The notes under the pieces are model-generated. The model did no database searches, was not told the DNA's origin, and worked only from the letters and a program-made list of their open reading frames with translations. This document shows positions 32,095-44,240 of a DNA stretch of 64,000 nucleotides, in pieces. The position numbers were made by a program, and so were the translations under genes. The stretch is from contig JASIRB010000049.1 of the NCBI GenBank assembly GCA_030323885.1, positions 62,001 through 126,000 on the forward strand, in the 5' to 3' direction. This DNA is from Branchipolynoe longqiensis (taxonomy: Eukaryota > Annelida > Polychaeta > Phyllodocida > Polynoidae). Position 1 is the stretch's first letter; every line of letters begins with the position of its first letter.

Positions 32095-32415
32095 TGTGCA
32101 GTTTTGTGGTCGTTTAATTTGGTGGGGTTTTACATCTTAGCAACATCTGAGGTGATGTCAGGATGAGTACCGACTTGTGACTGTGCACACTCATGGAAAC
32201 TTTATAATGCTTCCTCACTGGAAGACCAGGCCACATACACCATCCTGATACTGATCAGAGCCGTCCTTACCCTATCCTACTAATGCCAATCACCCGGCTA
32301 AGTAGCGACAAGTATAAACCTTTACTCATTGATTTGAATCCATCAGGGTTTGAACCGGCGACCTCCCGCACGGGAAGCGAGCCGGCGCTCTTACCGATTC
32401 AGTCAGGCTGCCCCG
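32095..32415 (-). mobile_element. tRNA-headed SINE, near full length
   Basis: Minus strand: head with gactgaatcggtaagagcgc and B box ggttcaaaccc; body with acttgtcgctacttagccgg; tail with gtgtgcacagtcacaagtcg and gttgctaagatgtaaaaccc. It matches the plus-strand copy at 17855-18165 in head, body and tail. Confidence 0.75.
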
Positions 32416-32919
32416 TTACGTATGGGTCGTGAACTGAGAAATGTTGTCCATGTTCCCGGTCAATGGAGGCCTGCAGGTACAGGGTTGGCGGGACGGCTCA
32501 GTGCACCCCACTTTCTCCAATTAAAATATAACCATATTCGTCATACCACAGGGCGAGGCTGCCATACAAATAATACTGTGTCTACTCCACTTCTAACACT
32601 GCTGCTATGCAACCACAACGGATTGATTCATTGGTGCCTGCTTAGTGTCATGTCATCAGCAAACGTCATAATCATGGTGGAAAGTGTTCAACTTGTATTC
32701 AGCCATCATGTTTACACAGAATGTAAAAGTGTATAATCAATTGTATCAAAAGACACTTATGGGGTTAAAAATAATAAAAGGTCACAATCATACAATGATG
32801 GCAGAGGAAAATAACATTCTAGATGAAGGTCAATGGTATCATTCTTCTTACATTGTTAAAAATTGATTTAATAAGCCATAGGAGGTGGCACAGTCCTGCC
32901 GTCTTCAAGAAAGTGTTCT

Positions 32920-33175
32920 CTGTGGCAGAGTAGTTAGAGTATCTGACTTTTTTCGAGGTTGGACTCCTAATCTGAAGGTTGGTGGTTCGATTCCCCATGC
33001 CCCTTCACCTCTGCCAATTTGGATTTCCACCGCTGTGCATAACTTACAGCGTCATCAAAGGCTGGTTGCTCTCATACCATATCTATGTGGTGTGAGAGGT
33101 TAAAAATCCCTTGGGTCGGTAAAAGTGTAGGCTCGGGCTTTCTATCGACCAACTGTCTAATGGTGAAAACAAGTA
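32920..33175 (+). mobile_element. Second type of tRNA-headed SINE
   Basis: tRNA-like head with A box (gtagttagagtatctgac) and B box (ggttcgattcc, 32987-32997), followed by a body unlike the first family (gctggttgctctcataccat … ctatcgaccaactgtc). The head cannot fold as a full tRNA. Confidence 0.6.
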
Positions 33176-33319
33176 TATTCAGAATTATCCATGATAGGCA
33201 GTATACATCTTCAAGAAAAAAAAGAAAGCTCAAATTTCTTCTTCTTTTACATTAGTAAAAAGGTCATGCATGCTGTTTGCATTGTAAAATTGTTGGCCGA
33301 AGGCCATACAATCAACACA

Positions 33320-33440
33320 CAGTTTAATCAAATGTGTTTGAGTCAGTGGGAGCTGACACCGCATACATTCCGCGGGAGGGTCCCCGTTGAGCGTGAAAGC
33401 CATGGGTGGTCACTACAACGTCAAACAAGACGATTAATTG
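33320..33440 (-). mobile_element. LINE 3' fragment
   Basis: On the minus strand it encodes a C-terminal LINE tail (DPPAECMRCQLPLTQTHLI) that parallels WEPPTECIGCQSPPTLKHIT at 41836-41900. A short, 5'-truncated piece of the same LINE family. Confidence 0.6.
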
Positions 33441-36139
33441 TGGAGTGTTCAGAGGTTCTTAGTTTCTGCACATTTCTTAGATAAATATATTAGATTGATT
33501 TTTATAATCGACTTTACTTTGGTTTGAAGTAACTTTTTATTTTAATCGCTAACTTTGGAAATATTTGAAGTCAAAACATGCCAAAATAATGTTGGCAAGT
33601 ACATCAAAGTTCTGACACTATAGGCTTCAGCGGTAAAAGGTTCTATTAAATTGGCTTAGTACTAAATTGTCTTTTATTTAGGGACACATGCTTAATGAGT
33701 GCGCCAGTACCTAACTTGGATATGTAGGATCAAACCCAGGTAAGTAGGTTTTGGTTTTAATGTGATGTTTTCATAGAGAGATATACTGGATTGTTTGTAA
33801 TGTTATGACGGTTACTGGTTGCAGAACTGCAACATTATAGACAGGCTCTGATAAATTGGCCCAATCTTTGGTTGAAGAATAATCTTCTGGTGGGACGGTT
33901 GTAGAAGCTGGGGGATGTCTTTACAATGATTAAACGACGAGTCATTGGGGTGTCCAGAATCTCCGGTCCGGCGGTAGTGCAGCACTTGTATTCAGCAGAC
34001 AGCAGCAAGGGTTTCCGAGGAAGGGCGGGTAAAGATGGATCCAGCGGTTCCAGCAACGAGAACAACGTGAGAGAAACCTAAAGGTAAAGGGCCCCACCCA
34101 AGCACACAACTCCCTTGGTCAAGGGGAGAAGTATGCCTGGGAGGGAAAAAAAGGGTAGAGTCTAGGAAAGAGAAATGAGGAGAGTTGAGTCATAGGACCG
34201 TGTCTATTTGCTCTATGGCGACCATCCAGCGAGCCAAAGACATGGACAGAGTAAGAGTAGAAAGTGAAATGCTGGTGGGCTCCCTTCCTGGAACTCTTTT
34301 CAGACATATCAAGGAGGAGCAAGGCCAGCAGAGAGGAGATAGAGAGAGGGGTCGACGAAGTGCGGTCCGGATAGCAAGTGTGTGTTTTCATTGGACTGTG
34401 CAGCTTTAAGTAGTCACCACAGTTGTTGGGCTAAAGGGGACAAAGCAGGAGGCAACTACCCGGTCCTGGGTGCGGCTTTAAGTATGCAGGGCTTGGCATA
34501 GCTTGGCCGTCCTGGTACGCAGCTCACATCTGGTCCTATTAGATCATGACAGTGCCCATACTGAGCAGCTCGCATTGATTATTGCATTCCTCCCTCTCCT
34601 ACTAAGGACCTCAGCTTGTCACTTTGCACCGTATAAACCAAGATGTCCTCAAACAATAAACAAAACACAGATCTTTCGGTCTTACACAACTGTTCCAAAA
34701 TAGTAAAGGGTGGAACTAGGTAGAGATTTCACTTGCCGATTTGTTGTAACAATGTATTTTGCATAAGTGTGAACTTTGATTTAATGTAGCATTCATTGCT
34801 TGGCTAAGATCACACCTTGGGGGAAATCATGTCATCACCTTACATGTTTGTGGTTAAATCAAAGTCAACTCAACATAATGAGGTATGGATAAGTTTGAAA
34901 GAAATTGGCCAAAGCAATATTTGCGTCTGAAGATCAAAAATACATTGACTGAAAGTTGAATTTAGGTTTGTTGGGGTTGGTTGCTTGTGGAATAGTGGGT
35001 TGGATGTTTGTGAGGTGTTGCACTGACTGAGAAGACATCATCACTGGTGATTACAGTGCATGCTATCCAGGCTTATCTGAGTGGCCTACGTAGTGATACA
35101 TCACTGTCCGATGGCCGCCCACACAAATCTCCCTCACAACTAACCACAGTAGGGTAAGAGTAGAATATTCCTATCGAACTGACATTATATCCTCATTGTC
35201 TACCTCTAAGTAACCACATCTTACATTGAAACCTATTACAATTTTACCAAATGAACACGGAAAATAACTTCTGCTTACATTATAAATACCTTGAAAATAC
35301 TCATATTGGTCCATCTGATATTGATGTAGTCATATGACACTATCATTGCCATATTGCTGTGGAACATGTAGGTAACTATCATCCATTATGCTATGCGCTG
35401 CAAACTGTGTATTCAACAGTTATTGTTAGCTCACTTTAATACACAGATACACATTATACAAACGTTTGAGTAAATAATCCAACATTGAAAAATGGCTAGG
35501 AAAACAGTGCATCGGCGCTGACAAAATAATGTATTCAGCAGAATAATTTACCACAAAACAACTCTACCCTCCTTCAACAGTTGATGTAACATCAGGGAGC
35601 CTAGCTGGTGTAATGCTTAGCACACTGGCCCGGAATGCAAAGAGATGTCGGTTCGAGTCCCACTCTAGGCGCAATATTTTCCATTTTTATCACCCCCAAG
35701 ATACTATTAATAGACGACGGCCAGTGAAATACTAGAACTGCTAGTTCCCATTTTATTCTGGTCTGTCTATGCTACATTAGTGCACATACGATATCTCCCC
35801 CAGTCACTCCCATAATTATGTAAAACAATGACACACAGCAATTACAAGAACAGTCAAATTTAGTTGCTGATACAGCATCCCCATACTTCAACAATAGCCT
35901 ACTAATAATCTGAATAGATACAGGTTTCACTAAATTATCCTATTTAGGAATTATATCACGCCGTCAAAGTAGTTGTACCAGCTACATTATCAATTTGCAT
36001 ATGTGGACATGAATATACTTGACATATTTCTCTTTATATTTATAGTATTTAAAAAAAATGTTTTTACAAATTGTTAATCACGTAGTTATATAATTCACTT
36101 AACTCGGCCCAGAACACTAAGAGGAAACAAAGAGGGAGT
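33441..36139. other. Intergenic DNA, one tRNA-like fragment
   Basis: No gene supported; the frames at 33835-34410 lack any recognisable domain. At 35607-35674 a tRNA-like stretch (gagcctagctggtgtaatgc … ggttcgagtcc … taggcgc) has A and B boxes and a 6-of-7 acceptor stem, but its T and anticodon stems are poor, so it is a pseudogene or SINE head. Confidence 0.5.
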
Positions 36140-36296
36140 ATTTAAGAAATTTATTAAAAATAAATCAACCTACAGGTAGGCCAGGCAAGCGGGTGACAGT
36201 GACCCAATTCGTGTTCGGTAATCGTGATCAAGCAGCCAACTGGGACCAAAGGATGAGCAGGTCAGAGCAGACCGGAGCAGGAGACATGTAGACCCA

Positions 36297-37123
36297 TCAG
36301 CGAGCACCCATCACCCTTGCGAGCGCTGAGGGGGCTTCGGCAACCTCTAAGGGCGCCATGAAGGATCGAACCGCCAGTGACTTCCAGGATCCTGCGATCA
36401 TGATCTCGGGGAGGGGCAGACCTGCCACCTGGCAGGCCTGAGCGGCTCCTCCGCGAAAGCTGTGGAGTGTGACGGCGACATCGGTTTGAAGGGCTGCTGC
36501 AGCTGCGAGTCGGAGAACCTTGGCAAGGTAGCAGGCATTCAGAGGTCTCGTGGAAGGCAAGAGGAGGGCAGGGCCATCAGGGTGACGGGTAACCCTAGGA
36601 ATATAATGGGACCACACCATAACAGGACAACAGGAGGAAAAAGCAATGGCTGGGAGGCGATAAATCACGGGAGAGGCACTTGCCTAAGTAATATGAGGTA
36701 CCCTATAAGCAGGGCAAGGATTACTACCCAAGGACAAGGGCGGAGTGAAGCCAGATAGCGAATGATCTGCTTCATATCGGGGGGTGAAATACGGAAGGCT
36801 TGTTGTGGAACATGAGTGGAAGACTTAACTACTGCATGTTTCATTACTGTAACTTCATGTGTATCAAAGGGTACGGGATAACCCATGGCTGAAACCCATA
36901 ACTTAATTGAACTGAAATAATTAAGGACAGAACCTGGCGCTGCCAACGTAGCGCTGAGGTGCATAAGGAGGGACACCAGGTCATAAACCCGGGGCTTATT
37001 GGAGGAAACATCATGCCGACGGCAAAACATCAGGTATGCACGGACATGAGAGGCCTTATTTTGCCAGGTTCTCATCGCCAGGGCACTTGTGTAGAGCCCT
37101 AGGAGGCGGCGGTGATGAATCAT
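36297..37123 (-). pseudogene. Ngaro-like tyrosine recombinase, catalytic Tyr replaced
   Basis: Two overlapping frames (37123-36665 and 36668-36297) give one recombinase with a shift near 36666. Core-binding part: MRTWQNKASHVRAYLMFCRRH. Box I retains Arg (YLILLRQ). Box II is LHSFRGGAAQAC. At the end WKSLAVRSFM stands where the 24.9 kb copy has WTSEAVHSYV, so the nucleophilic Tyr is Phe. Frameshift and Tyr loss both make it inactive. Confidence 0.85.
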
Positions 37124-37177
37124 CGAGTAGCCTAGAAGATAGGGGCAAGAAAAGTACTATCTTCCAGGCTTAAGACA

Positions 37178-38973
37178 TTACAGGTCGAAATCAAGTACAT
37201 CAAGGTCAAATTTCACCCTAATCTCGGAGAGTTTTAGTTGTGCACACATCTCATCTGCCTTTCGTTTCAATGCTGGGTCATAATGTGCTCTACTTAACGC
37301 ATCTGCCAATATTAATTCTACACCTGGCTTGTGCAGGATCTCTACTTCAAAGTTCTTAATAGCTGCCAGCCTCCAGAGAAATCGAGCGCAGACACACAAG
37401 ACCCTATCTTTCCCTTTACCAGAATCGAGGACCTGTTGAGATGCTGCATTGTCAGTATTGACCACTACCTTGAATTCATGTGGCCTCGTGGGGAGGACCA
37501 CAGCTTCCGCATGGACAAGATTAATGGCTTCTAAATGCGCGATAGTGATATGTTTATCAGCCCAGTCAGCAGGATACTCCGCTGCATAGAATGCCGTTTG
37601 TGAGTACGCCCCGCCCGCTAGCAAAGTCAAATCACATTCCAATACCCAGAGAGCCTGAGGCCCAGAGGGAAGCAGGAGGAGGGAATTACAATCCCTAGCA
37701 AAGGACCCAAACCACTGGAGATCATCTAGGATATCACGATTCAACGGATGCTGGCCTACAAAGGGTGTAGACATCAATGCCCCCTGCACCCTATTAGTGA
37801 AACGCCCAGCCGGCTTGAGACATTTGGCCAGATGCTGGACCTTCCCAGCCAGGCTCTAGCTGTTTCCTGGATGCCGTTAACTTATCTTTCCAAGCAATAC
37901 ACGCTTGAAGCACCTCTTCTAACTTAGCATGCAGAATTTCTACCGTCATCATTACTGTATTAATTAAGAAACCCAACCACACGAGGGAAGTTGTGGGCGG
38001 GACGCATTTCTCGGGTGCTAAAGCTAGGCCTAAGATACTTGCGAGCTCAGTAAATCTGGTGTATGCCTCCACGGCTCTATCTCTAGACAATTCAAGGCCA
38101 ACAAAATCGTCAAGATAACAAAGCGCAAAAAAGCCTTCCTTCCTCAACAACCACACCACAGCACAAGCTAGAGCCGAAGTACAGCAGCCGAAGGGAGGGG
38201 CTATATCTATATAGACAGCATTATTCAGAGACACACCCAGTAGCGGCACAGACAGTGGACATACACGCAGCTGTCTATACGCCCTAGCCAAATCAGCAGA
38301 CCAAATCCAAGCACAAGGGCCCAGAAGACATAAGTGATCAGTCAGGGTTGAGACTCAGATCAATGATGACTCGTCTCGATGTTGAATTCTTTTTCAGGCG
38401 AGTCATCATTGGGCGTATTTGACACCATGGAGTGAACGGGGATACAGTAAATGGGCCAACCATCGCCCCTAATGCAGACTCCTTCGATATGAAGGCATTA
38501 ATACTGGGATTTAAATCCGCCGCTGGTGTATGATTATCAAAAGTCAGGACAGGAACTCTATCAGAAGTATAGTCCAACAGCCAGCCAAACTCCAAGTGAT
38601 CAACTAACAGTGTATCAGGAAAATCTATCAACAGTTCTTGCCAGGCTGAAATATTCAAAGCTGATGGGATAGGGCACCTTGCATTTAGAAAATTCGGAAG
38701 CCCCGTTGCTCTTACTACATCATATATCTGTAAATACTGGAGATGCTTACCCCAAAGACCCGAGACCGAGACCGGCCAGAATGAATATAAATAAATTCTA
38801 AACACATGTGGAGTGGGTGGGGGTGAGAACTGCCCAGACCAAACAGCTGACTGATCTGGGAGCAGTGGGTCATGCAATGTATCAAAACAATCAAACACCA
38901 ATTCAGGAACACTCAGATCTATCGCTGTAGAAGTGAGGTCAGCTGAAAACAACTGCGGCCCAGTAGTTAGCAA
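37178..38973 (-). pseudogene. Ngaro-like reverse transcriptase/RNase H, broken in two places
   Basis: Three frames: 38973-38338 (GLPNFLNARCPIP, PFTPWCQIRPMMTRLKK), 38291-37794 (WSADLARAYRQLRVCP, PPFGCCTSALAC, catalytic CYLDDF) and 37789-37178 (RNase H: VLECDLTLLAGGAYSQ, VVVNTDNAASQQVLDSGKG, HKPGVELILADALSRAH). A segment is missing near 38291-38345, and there is a shift near 37800. Same protein as at 25.9-27.7 kb. Confidence 0.88.
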
Positions 38974-40576
38974 GGCACAGTCAGTAGCCGGGGTTGGGAC
39001 ACCCCCACCACCTGCTGCTCAGTCACTGGAACCGGCGAACCGGTGGGGTGGGAGGGGGTGGGTGGGGAAGGGGGGGGGGGGAAGAAGGAAAAGAGACAGG
39101 GAGGGGGGGTGACAGGGTTGGGAGAGGGGAAGGGGGGGGGGGGCACCAGTTCAGAGACAGCGTGTGCCTGAGGTGAGCTTGGAGTACTGGACGGCGGTGC
39201 TAATGGCATACACACTGCCACTGACCGACTTACCACATCATTATTTACATCTGGAGTCACAGGTCGAGTAGCAAACACAGTAGAGCGACTTACAGGCACA
39301 GGAGCCGGTGCCTGCTCAGCAGGCTTCCTATCTGAGAACTTGCACTTCTTGAGACAGTCCTGCTCCTTATGATGAAGGACATGCTTGAACTTGTAGGCGC
39401 ACCATGCACAAATATGCAGAAACCTGTCGGGCTGTGCACCATGATCAGCGGTGAATGTGCAGCCTTTATCCCAGTTCCAATTAAAACATGTCCTGCCATC
39501 CGTGTCACGGTTATAATCATCATGTGGATTCACTGGTGTGGACACCTGCTGACCCACTGATGTAACAGCCGCAGCTGTTGCTACCAGTTGTGCAAATGAC
39601 GACCTATACTGAGCGGATCTCAACGAATCCGAGCACACATCACGCTTCACATCCATTACCGCGCCCGGGTCATGCCACCTATATCTCAATGTCTCATCAT
39701 CAACCATCTGAAACACCCTCTCAGACCACTGTCTGCATGTCGGCCAGTCCCACATTATCGACATCCTCGAAAGGTCCTGCTCATGTTGCAGGAGAGGTGG
39801 CCAATCCTCTTCAGGGAAGTCAGGGTGGGAGGCCAGCTGGCGCAATGCCGTAAAGTATTCAGCCCACGTTGCCTGACCAAAGTCTAGCTTCCTGAACCCA
39901 TCTTCTCTAGTAATGAAGGAATGTGGAAACAGACCTGTACCTGTCCTCTTTTGCAGCGCTGGTGTTGCTTCCACTGGAGGGGGGCGCGCTGGCACCCTCC
40001 TCACAGGCCTTGGGGGTTGGCGCGATAACCTCGCCGCATGGTAGGTCGGTGAGTAGCCCCTCATGCGAGACCGAGCCCGCCTCTCGTCAGTGGAACCCCG
40101 CCTATGGTCAGGGGTGAACTTGACACATCCCTCAGGGATCAGGTGTGACTCCTCTCGCGATGCCGTCTGGGCGGCAAAGGTGATGGGGACTGGCACCGAC
40201 ATACTGACCTGGCCACTACCCGAGAGCAGCGAGGCGTAACTACCGGCAACGGTGACCTCGGCTGAGAAACCCGCCTCTGAATTACTGGTGACTCACTCCT
40301 CTCACGGGAACCACGACACTCCACCGCACTCGTACCGGACCTCAACCTCCTATTCTCCCGCACCAACCGTCTTATGAACTCCTGGTCAGACTCCGCCTGC
40401 GACTGACCTTCACTTGCCACCGGTACCTCGGGTGAAACTATACAGGATGACGAGGATTCCATCGACTCCTCCTCCAGATTAGGGTCGCTGGAGGACCGCA
40501 CCACTCTCGCAGGTTGCTTCCTTGACATTTGCTGCACCAACGGAGGCCTGCCACGCCTCTTCCTCACCGGCGGCAT
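38967..40576 (-). pseudogene. Ngaro-like gag, one frameshift
   Basis: Starts at the ATG at 40576 (MPPVRKRRGRPPLVQQ, an AT-hook-like basic start) with a probable coiled coil EFIRRLVRENRRLRSG. A shift near 40190 leads to the frame 40202-38967 with the conserved block DFGQATWAEYFTALRQLASHP … WPTCRQWSERVFQMVDD and the Cys/His cluster CFNWNWDKGC, HICAWC, HKEQDC. It ends in a proline-rich tail encoded by a G-run region (39060-39145 on plus) before RT. Confidence 0.8.
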
Positions 40577-40745
40577 AGATGTCAGCGCAGAGCTCGGTAA
40601 GTACCTCGGAATGCCAGAGAGAGAGAGAGTGAAGTGCACAGGACAGTGCCAGGTCAGCAAGTGAGTGAGAAAAGGAGTGAGCGATAACAGGAAAGGAGAA
40701 ACTGGCCTCGTACGCAAATTATCCATGTTAGCCTCGCCAACATGC

Positions 40746-41570
40746 TCAATTAGGACAAATAAAAATAAAACCATCATGTTGCACAGAATAGCACTGCATG
40801 CAAGTCAGTTCCCCAGGTGAATGCATCAACTAAAAGGTAGTTACAACTATGAATCTACAGCATTAAACCATGTTCACATTTCTAGCAGCTATGAAGGTGC
40901 ACTCCGATGAAAGCAGCCTTTCTAAACCAAAAACACTTAGTATAGCTAGATTTTTCTCTAGATGGGCAATTTTAATACTGACAAAGTTATTATGCAATGC
41001 TTGTTGAGTACAAGTTAATACTAAACTAATTTAATAGAACATGGAACTGATGAATCTTTTGGGGTTAGAATATTAACGTGCATGCCAATATTAATTTGGC
41101 ATGATTTTATTTCAAATAGCTCAAAATTTAGCAAATTAAACTAAAAGTAAAATAAGGTATGCCATAGAGATCAACATAATAAGTAATATATTTGTCTAAA
41201 AGAAAATGACAGAAACTCAAAACCTTTGGCCTATGCAACTTTAAGAAAAGGACTTAGAAACGGAATTATATTTATTAGATCAGAATTAACTTGGAACTTC
41301 CTCAGCGCATTGAAGGGATATAGAGTAATTGGGAGTACGTGTCTAGGATTAATAAAGGTTTTATTATGTCAGGGGTCAGACTTCCTCGGGTGAGTACTCT
41401 CCTATTTATAGCTAGGAAACTCAAATGTTATTCTACTAAATATGCACCCAAGACGGAGTTCTGAGGTACAGAGAATGCTATCAAGTATCGCTAAGTCTTT
41501 TCTTTGAAATCAACTGGGCTACAGGTCTGAAGTTATCTAAGAGATATCAACATCACAGTCGATGCATAGT
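40746..41570. other. AT-rich intergenic DNA, nothing recognised
   Basis: No frame or repeat of note between the Ngaro-like element and the minisatellite. Confidence 0.5.
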
Positions 41571-41606
41571 GGGTGGTGTGGGGGTAGAGTGAGTGGTGTG
41601 TGGGTG
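41571..41606 (+). repeat. Left remnant of the 22-bp minisatellite
   Basis: gggtggtgtgggggtagagtgagtggtgtgtgggtg is the GTGTGGGTGTAGAGTGGGTGGT unit of 59627-60500. It continues at 43130-43226 beyond the LINE insertion. Confidence 0.7.
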
Positions 41607-43125
41607 TTGATTGATTGATTGATTGGTGGTTGCTTTACGCCGTGTCGGCAGCATAGGCCATATTCACGGTGAGAAATGTTTGTTTTTTGTTCAAACCATC
41701 GCTTTTACATGTAAATGTGCCAATAGACACTCATTAAATTAGAAAGCTCACAATCATATATTTGTGGTCAAGGGAAACAAATTCCCATAGAAAAAGAACA
41801 GTTTTATTAATAATTGATAGAATTTATTTAGTAAACTATGTGATGTGTTTGAGTGTAGGCGGGGACTGACACCCAATACATTCAGTGGGAGGTTCCCACT
41901 TGAGCAGCAAAGCATGTGTAAGCCACGAGTGGCCAATACGGCAGCGGTCCCGCCGACCTCCCGCATGAGTCTGTGGTGGTTTTCCCACAGATGGTTGAAT
42001 TTCTTTAATTTTATTAATGTTTTCATCCCACTCATGTTGCCATTTGGATTTTATGTGGGTGGCTATTAGTGGTTTCAGATCAGAGTGAGGGATCAGACAC
42101 GGTTCAAGATCACAGTTCAGGGCCTTCTTCACAGCCCGATCAGCTTGTTTGTTTCCTTGTATGCCGGCATGGCCAGGCACCCAGCACAGGTGGATGTCAT
42201 ACCCATCCATTGCCAGTTGGTTCATTTTATAAATGACCGTTGCTAGAATAGGGTGATTTGTTTTCAGTCCAGCAACAGCCAGGAGGCAAGAGAACGAATC
42301 ACTGTATATAACATAGTTAGTGTGGTTGGATACCTCGATACACTCCAACGCGAGAAGCAGTGCTGGGGCTTCTGTAGTGAAAATCGAGCTCTGATCGGGC
42401 AAGCGTACGCCAAATATTTCCCGTCCGCACACTGCCGCAGCAGCTACCCAGCTTTGGTCTTTCAAACCATCAGTGTATATGGAGAGGTGGTCTGCAAACT
42501 GGCCTTGAATCTCTGCCTGCAGTACTTGGTACTCGAGTGGATGTGTCCCAGACTTCCTCAGTTCCGTGAGTCGGAGGATAACTGATGGCTTCCTCAACAA
42601 CCACGGGGGATGTTCTGGGACTTTGGCATCCTCCAACACATCCAAATCCATGCCCAAGGCCTCCAAATGAGGTTTCATTCAGAACCTCAGTGGCCGGATG
42701 TAATTCGGCCTGGCTTCATACCTGGATTCGTCATGTTGCTCGAATAGACAATTGTGTGCAGGATTCAATGCATTAGTTTTTATTTTGACTACATATTGCA
42801 TGGCCAGTTTGATTCTCCTGTTGTTAAGTGATGGTTCATTGGCTTTGATGTAGAGGCTCTGAACTGGTGAGGTGCGGAAGGCCCCAATGGCCAGGCGCAG
42901 TCCCTGGTGGTGGATCTTGTCTAGGAGCCCAATATATGATTTCCTTGCGGAACCGTATACTATGCTGCCGTAATCCACTCATGACCAAACCAAGGTTCTG
43001 AACACACAGAGCAGAACATCTCTGTCCACTCCCCTCTCTGAGCTGGGCAGCACCCTCAGGATATCTAGCACTTTCAGGCATCTTGTTTTTAGGTACTTTA
43101 TATGTGGCGCGAAAGACAGTTATGC
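41607..43125 (-). mobile_element. 5'-truncated LINE (RNase H-bearing, I-like)
   Basis: Minus strand encodes the end of a LINE ORF2 and finishes in a (CAAT)n tail at 41607-41625. It sits inside the 22-bp minisatellite, which resumes on both sides. Truncation from the 5' end is normal for LINE insertion. Confidence 0.82.
41836..43110 (-). pseudogene. LINE ORF2 C-terminal part: end of RT plus RNase H
   Basis: From about 43110 down: HIKYLKTRCLKVLDILRVL and VDRDVLLCVFRTLVWS, an in-frame TGA at about 42980, then DYGSIVYGSARKSYIGLLDKIHHQGL, LRLAIGAFRTSPVQSLY and RRIKLAMQYV. A frame change near 42680 leads to RNase H: IYTDGLKDQSWVAA, E in FTTEAPALLLALE, IYSDSFSCLLA and HLCWVPGHAGIQGNKQAD, all acidic residues present. 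It ends with a CIGCQSPPTLKHI zinc-like tail. RNase H after RT places it with I/R1-type LINEs. Confidence 0.88.
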
Positions 43126-43226
43126 GTCGAGAATGAGATAGAGTGGGTGTAGAGTGGGTGGCATGTGGGTGTAGAGTTGGTGGTGTGTGGGTGTAGAGTG
43201 GGTGGTGGTGGGTGTAGAGTGGGTGG
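43126..43226 (+). repeat. 22-bp minisatellite, segment left of the Mag-type element
   Basis: About four units of the GTGTGGGTGTAGAGTGGGTGGT type, between the LINE and the 5' LTR. Confidence 0.8.
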
Positions 43227-43379
43227 TGTGACATATGCTAATATGTGTACAGCTGGTCACGGTGTGTAGGGTACAAGCCCGGAACCAGCCCAGAACCAAC
43301 TGGGAACCAGCGAGACCAAACCTGAATAAACCACTTGACGCATGGACATGGTAGCATATGGTCTTCCTTCATTCTTACA
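43227..43379 (+). repeat. 5' LTR of the Mag-type element
   Basis: 153 bp, TG…CA, ends at 43379. Followed at once by TGGTGTCAGATCCGG, the primer-site position. Differs from the 3' LTR at about a dozen positions, so the insertion is older than that of the giant Gypsy element. Confidence 0.9.
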
Positions 43380-44240
43380 TGGTGTCAGATCCGGACCAAG
43401 AAACTGATATGTCGCTAAAAGGGTTGAAGCCTCCGGGCCATCTTAACATAGTCGAGCACCTAGCCTCCAACTGGTACAGTTGGTACAGTAGCTACAAAAT
43501 GTATGCCACAGCAGCAGGGATAGCTGCAAACCCGGAAAAAATGCAGGCATGCATTTTTCTACATGTGGCAGGGCCGGAGGCCCAAAAAGTCTACCAAACC
43601 ATAAAATTCACACCCATTCAACAGGATACGCTAGCTCCTATCGTCGAAGCATTCCGCCACTGCTGTGAGTGTAAAACCAACATGACAGTTTTACGCTACA
43701 GATTCAACTCATATGACCACAAAGTCGAAAAAATGGATAACTACATCAGAGAGCTAAATAATATGATTCCACATTGTGAGTATGGCAAACCGAAGAATCT
43801 TTATTATGTGACCGCTTAGTATGTGGTGTCAAGTGTGACACTTTAAGGGACCGGCTACTTCAGACCCCAAAGTTGACAATACAGTTATGTGAAGATATGT
43901 GCCGCATGAGCGAGCATATGGTCTCCCAGCTCTCAAGAGACAAGGCAGGAGTGGCAGTGGATGCCATTAGTAGGCGACAATACCACATGACAGCACAAGC
44001 ATGGAGCCGCAGAACCCAGTCAAGTGCCTCCAACACAGGACAAACACGATGCAGATGGTGCGGCTACAAGCACTGCAACGGACAGTGGCCAGCAAAAGGG
44101 AAACCATGTGCTGGCTGTAATAAGATCGGTCACTTTATTAAAGTCTGTAGAAGCAAGATACAAAGGATGCCAGTGGATGAAATAAGTACATACGGGCACA
44201 ACATGCCGCCCGACATGCCACGCCCCCCACCAGAAGTATT
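43379..44240 (+). pseudogene. gag: Mag-type gag, one frameshift
   Basis: The frame begins at ATG 43379 or 43409 and has the Mag capsid wording WYSWYSSYKMYATAAGI and TMTVLRYRFNSYDHKVEKMD-like text. TAG at 43817-43819 follows a shift; the protein continues as DRLVCGVKCDTLRDRLLQ and LTIQLCEDMCRMSEHM. Cys/His knuckle region CRWCGYKHCNGQWPAKGKPC and CAGCNKIGHFIKVC, the two-finger arrangement of Mag elements, at about 44050-44155. Confidence 0.85.

Larger units (their letters stand above)
36140..40745 (-). mobile_element. Ngaro-like tyrosine-recombinase retrotransposon (copy 2)
   Basis: Minus strand gag, RT-RNase H and recombinase in the same order and with the same motifs as the 24.7-29.6 kb copy, but much less GC-rich and from a different subfamily. 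Its right (5') end carries the hairpin CATGTTAGC-CTC-GCCAACATG (40724-40744), shared with the 56 kb copy. The split repeats expected at the left end were not found, so that edge is approximate. All three genes are broken. Confidence 0.82.

Noticed and set aside
33835..34410. Two short frames resembling a gene fragment
   Set aside because: No domain, no splice context, and no match to other parts of the window.
35607..35674. Functional tRNA gene
   Set aside because: Acceptor stem is nearly complete, but T and anticodon stems are mismatched; pseudogene or SINE head.
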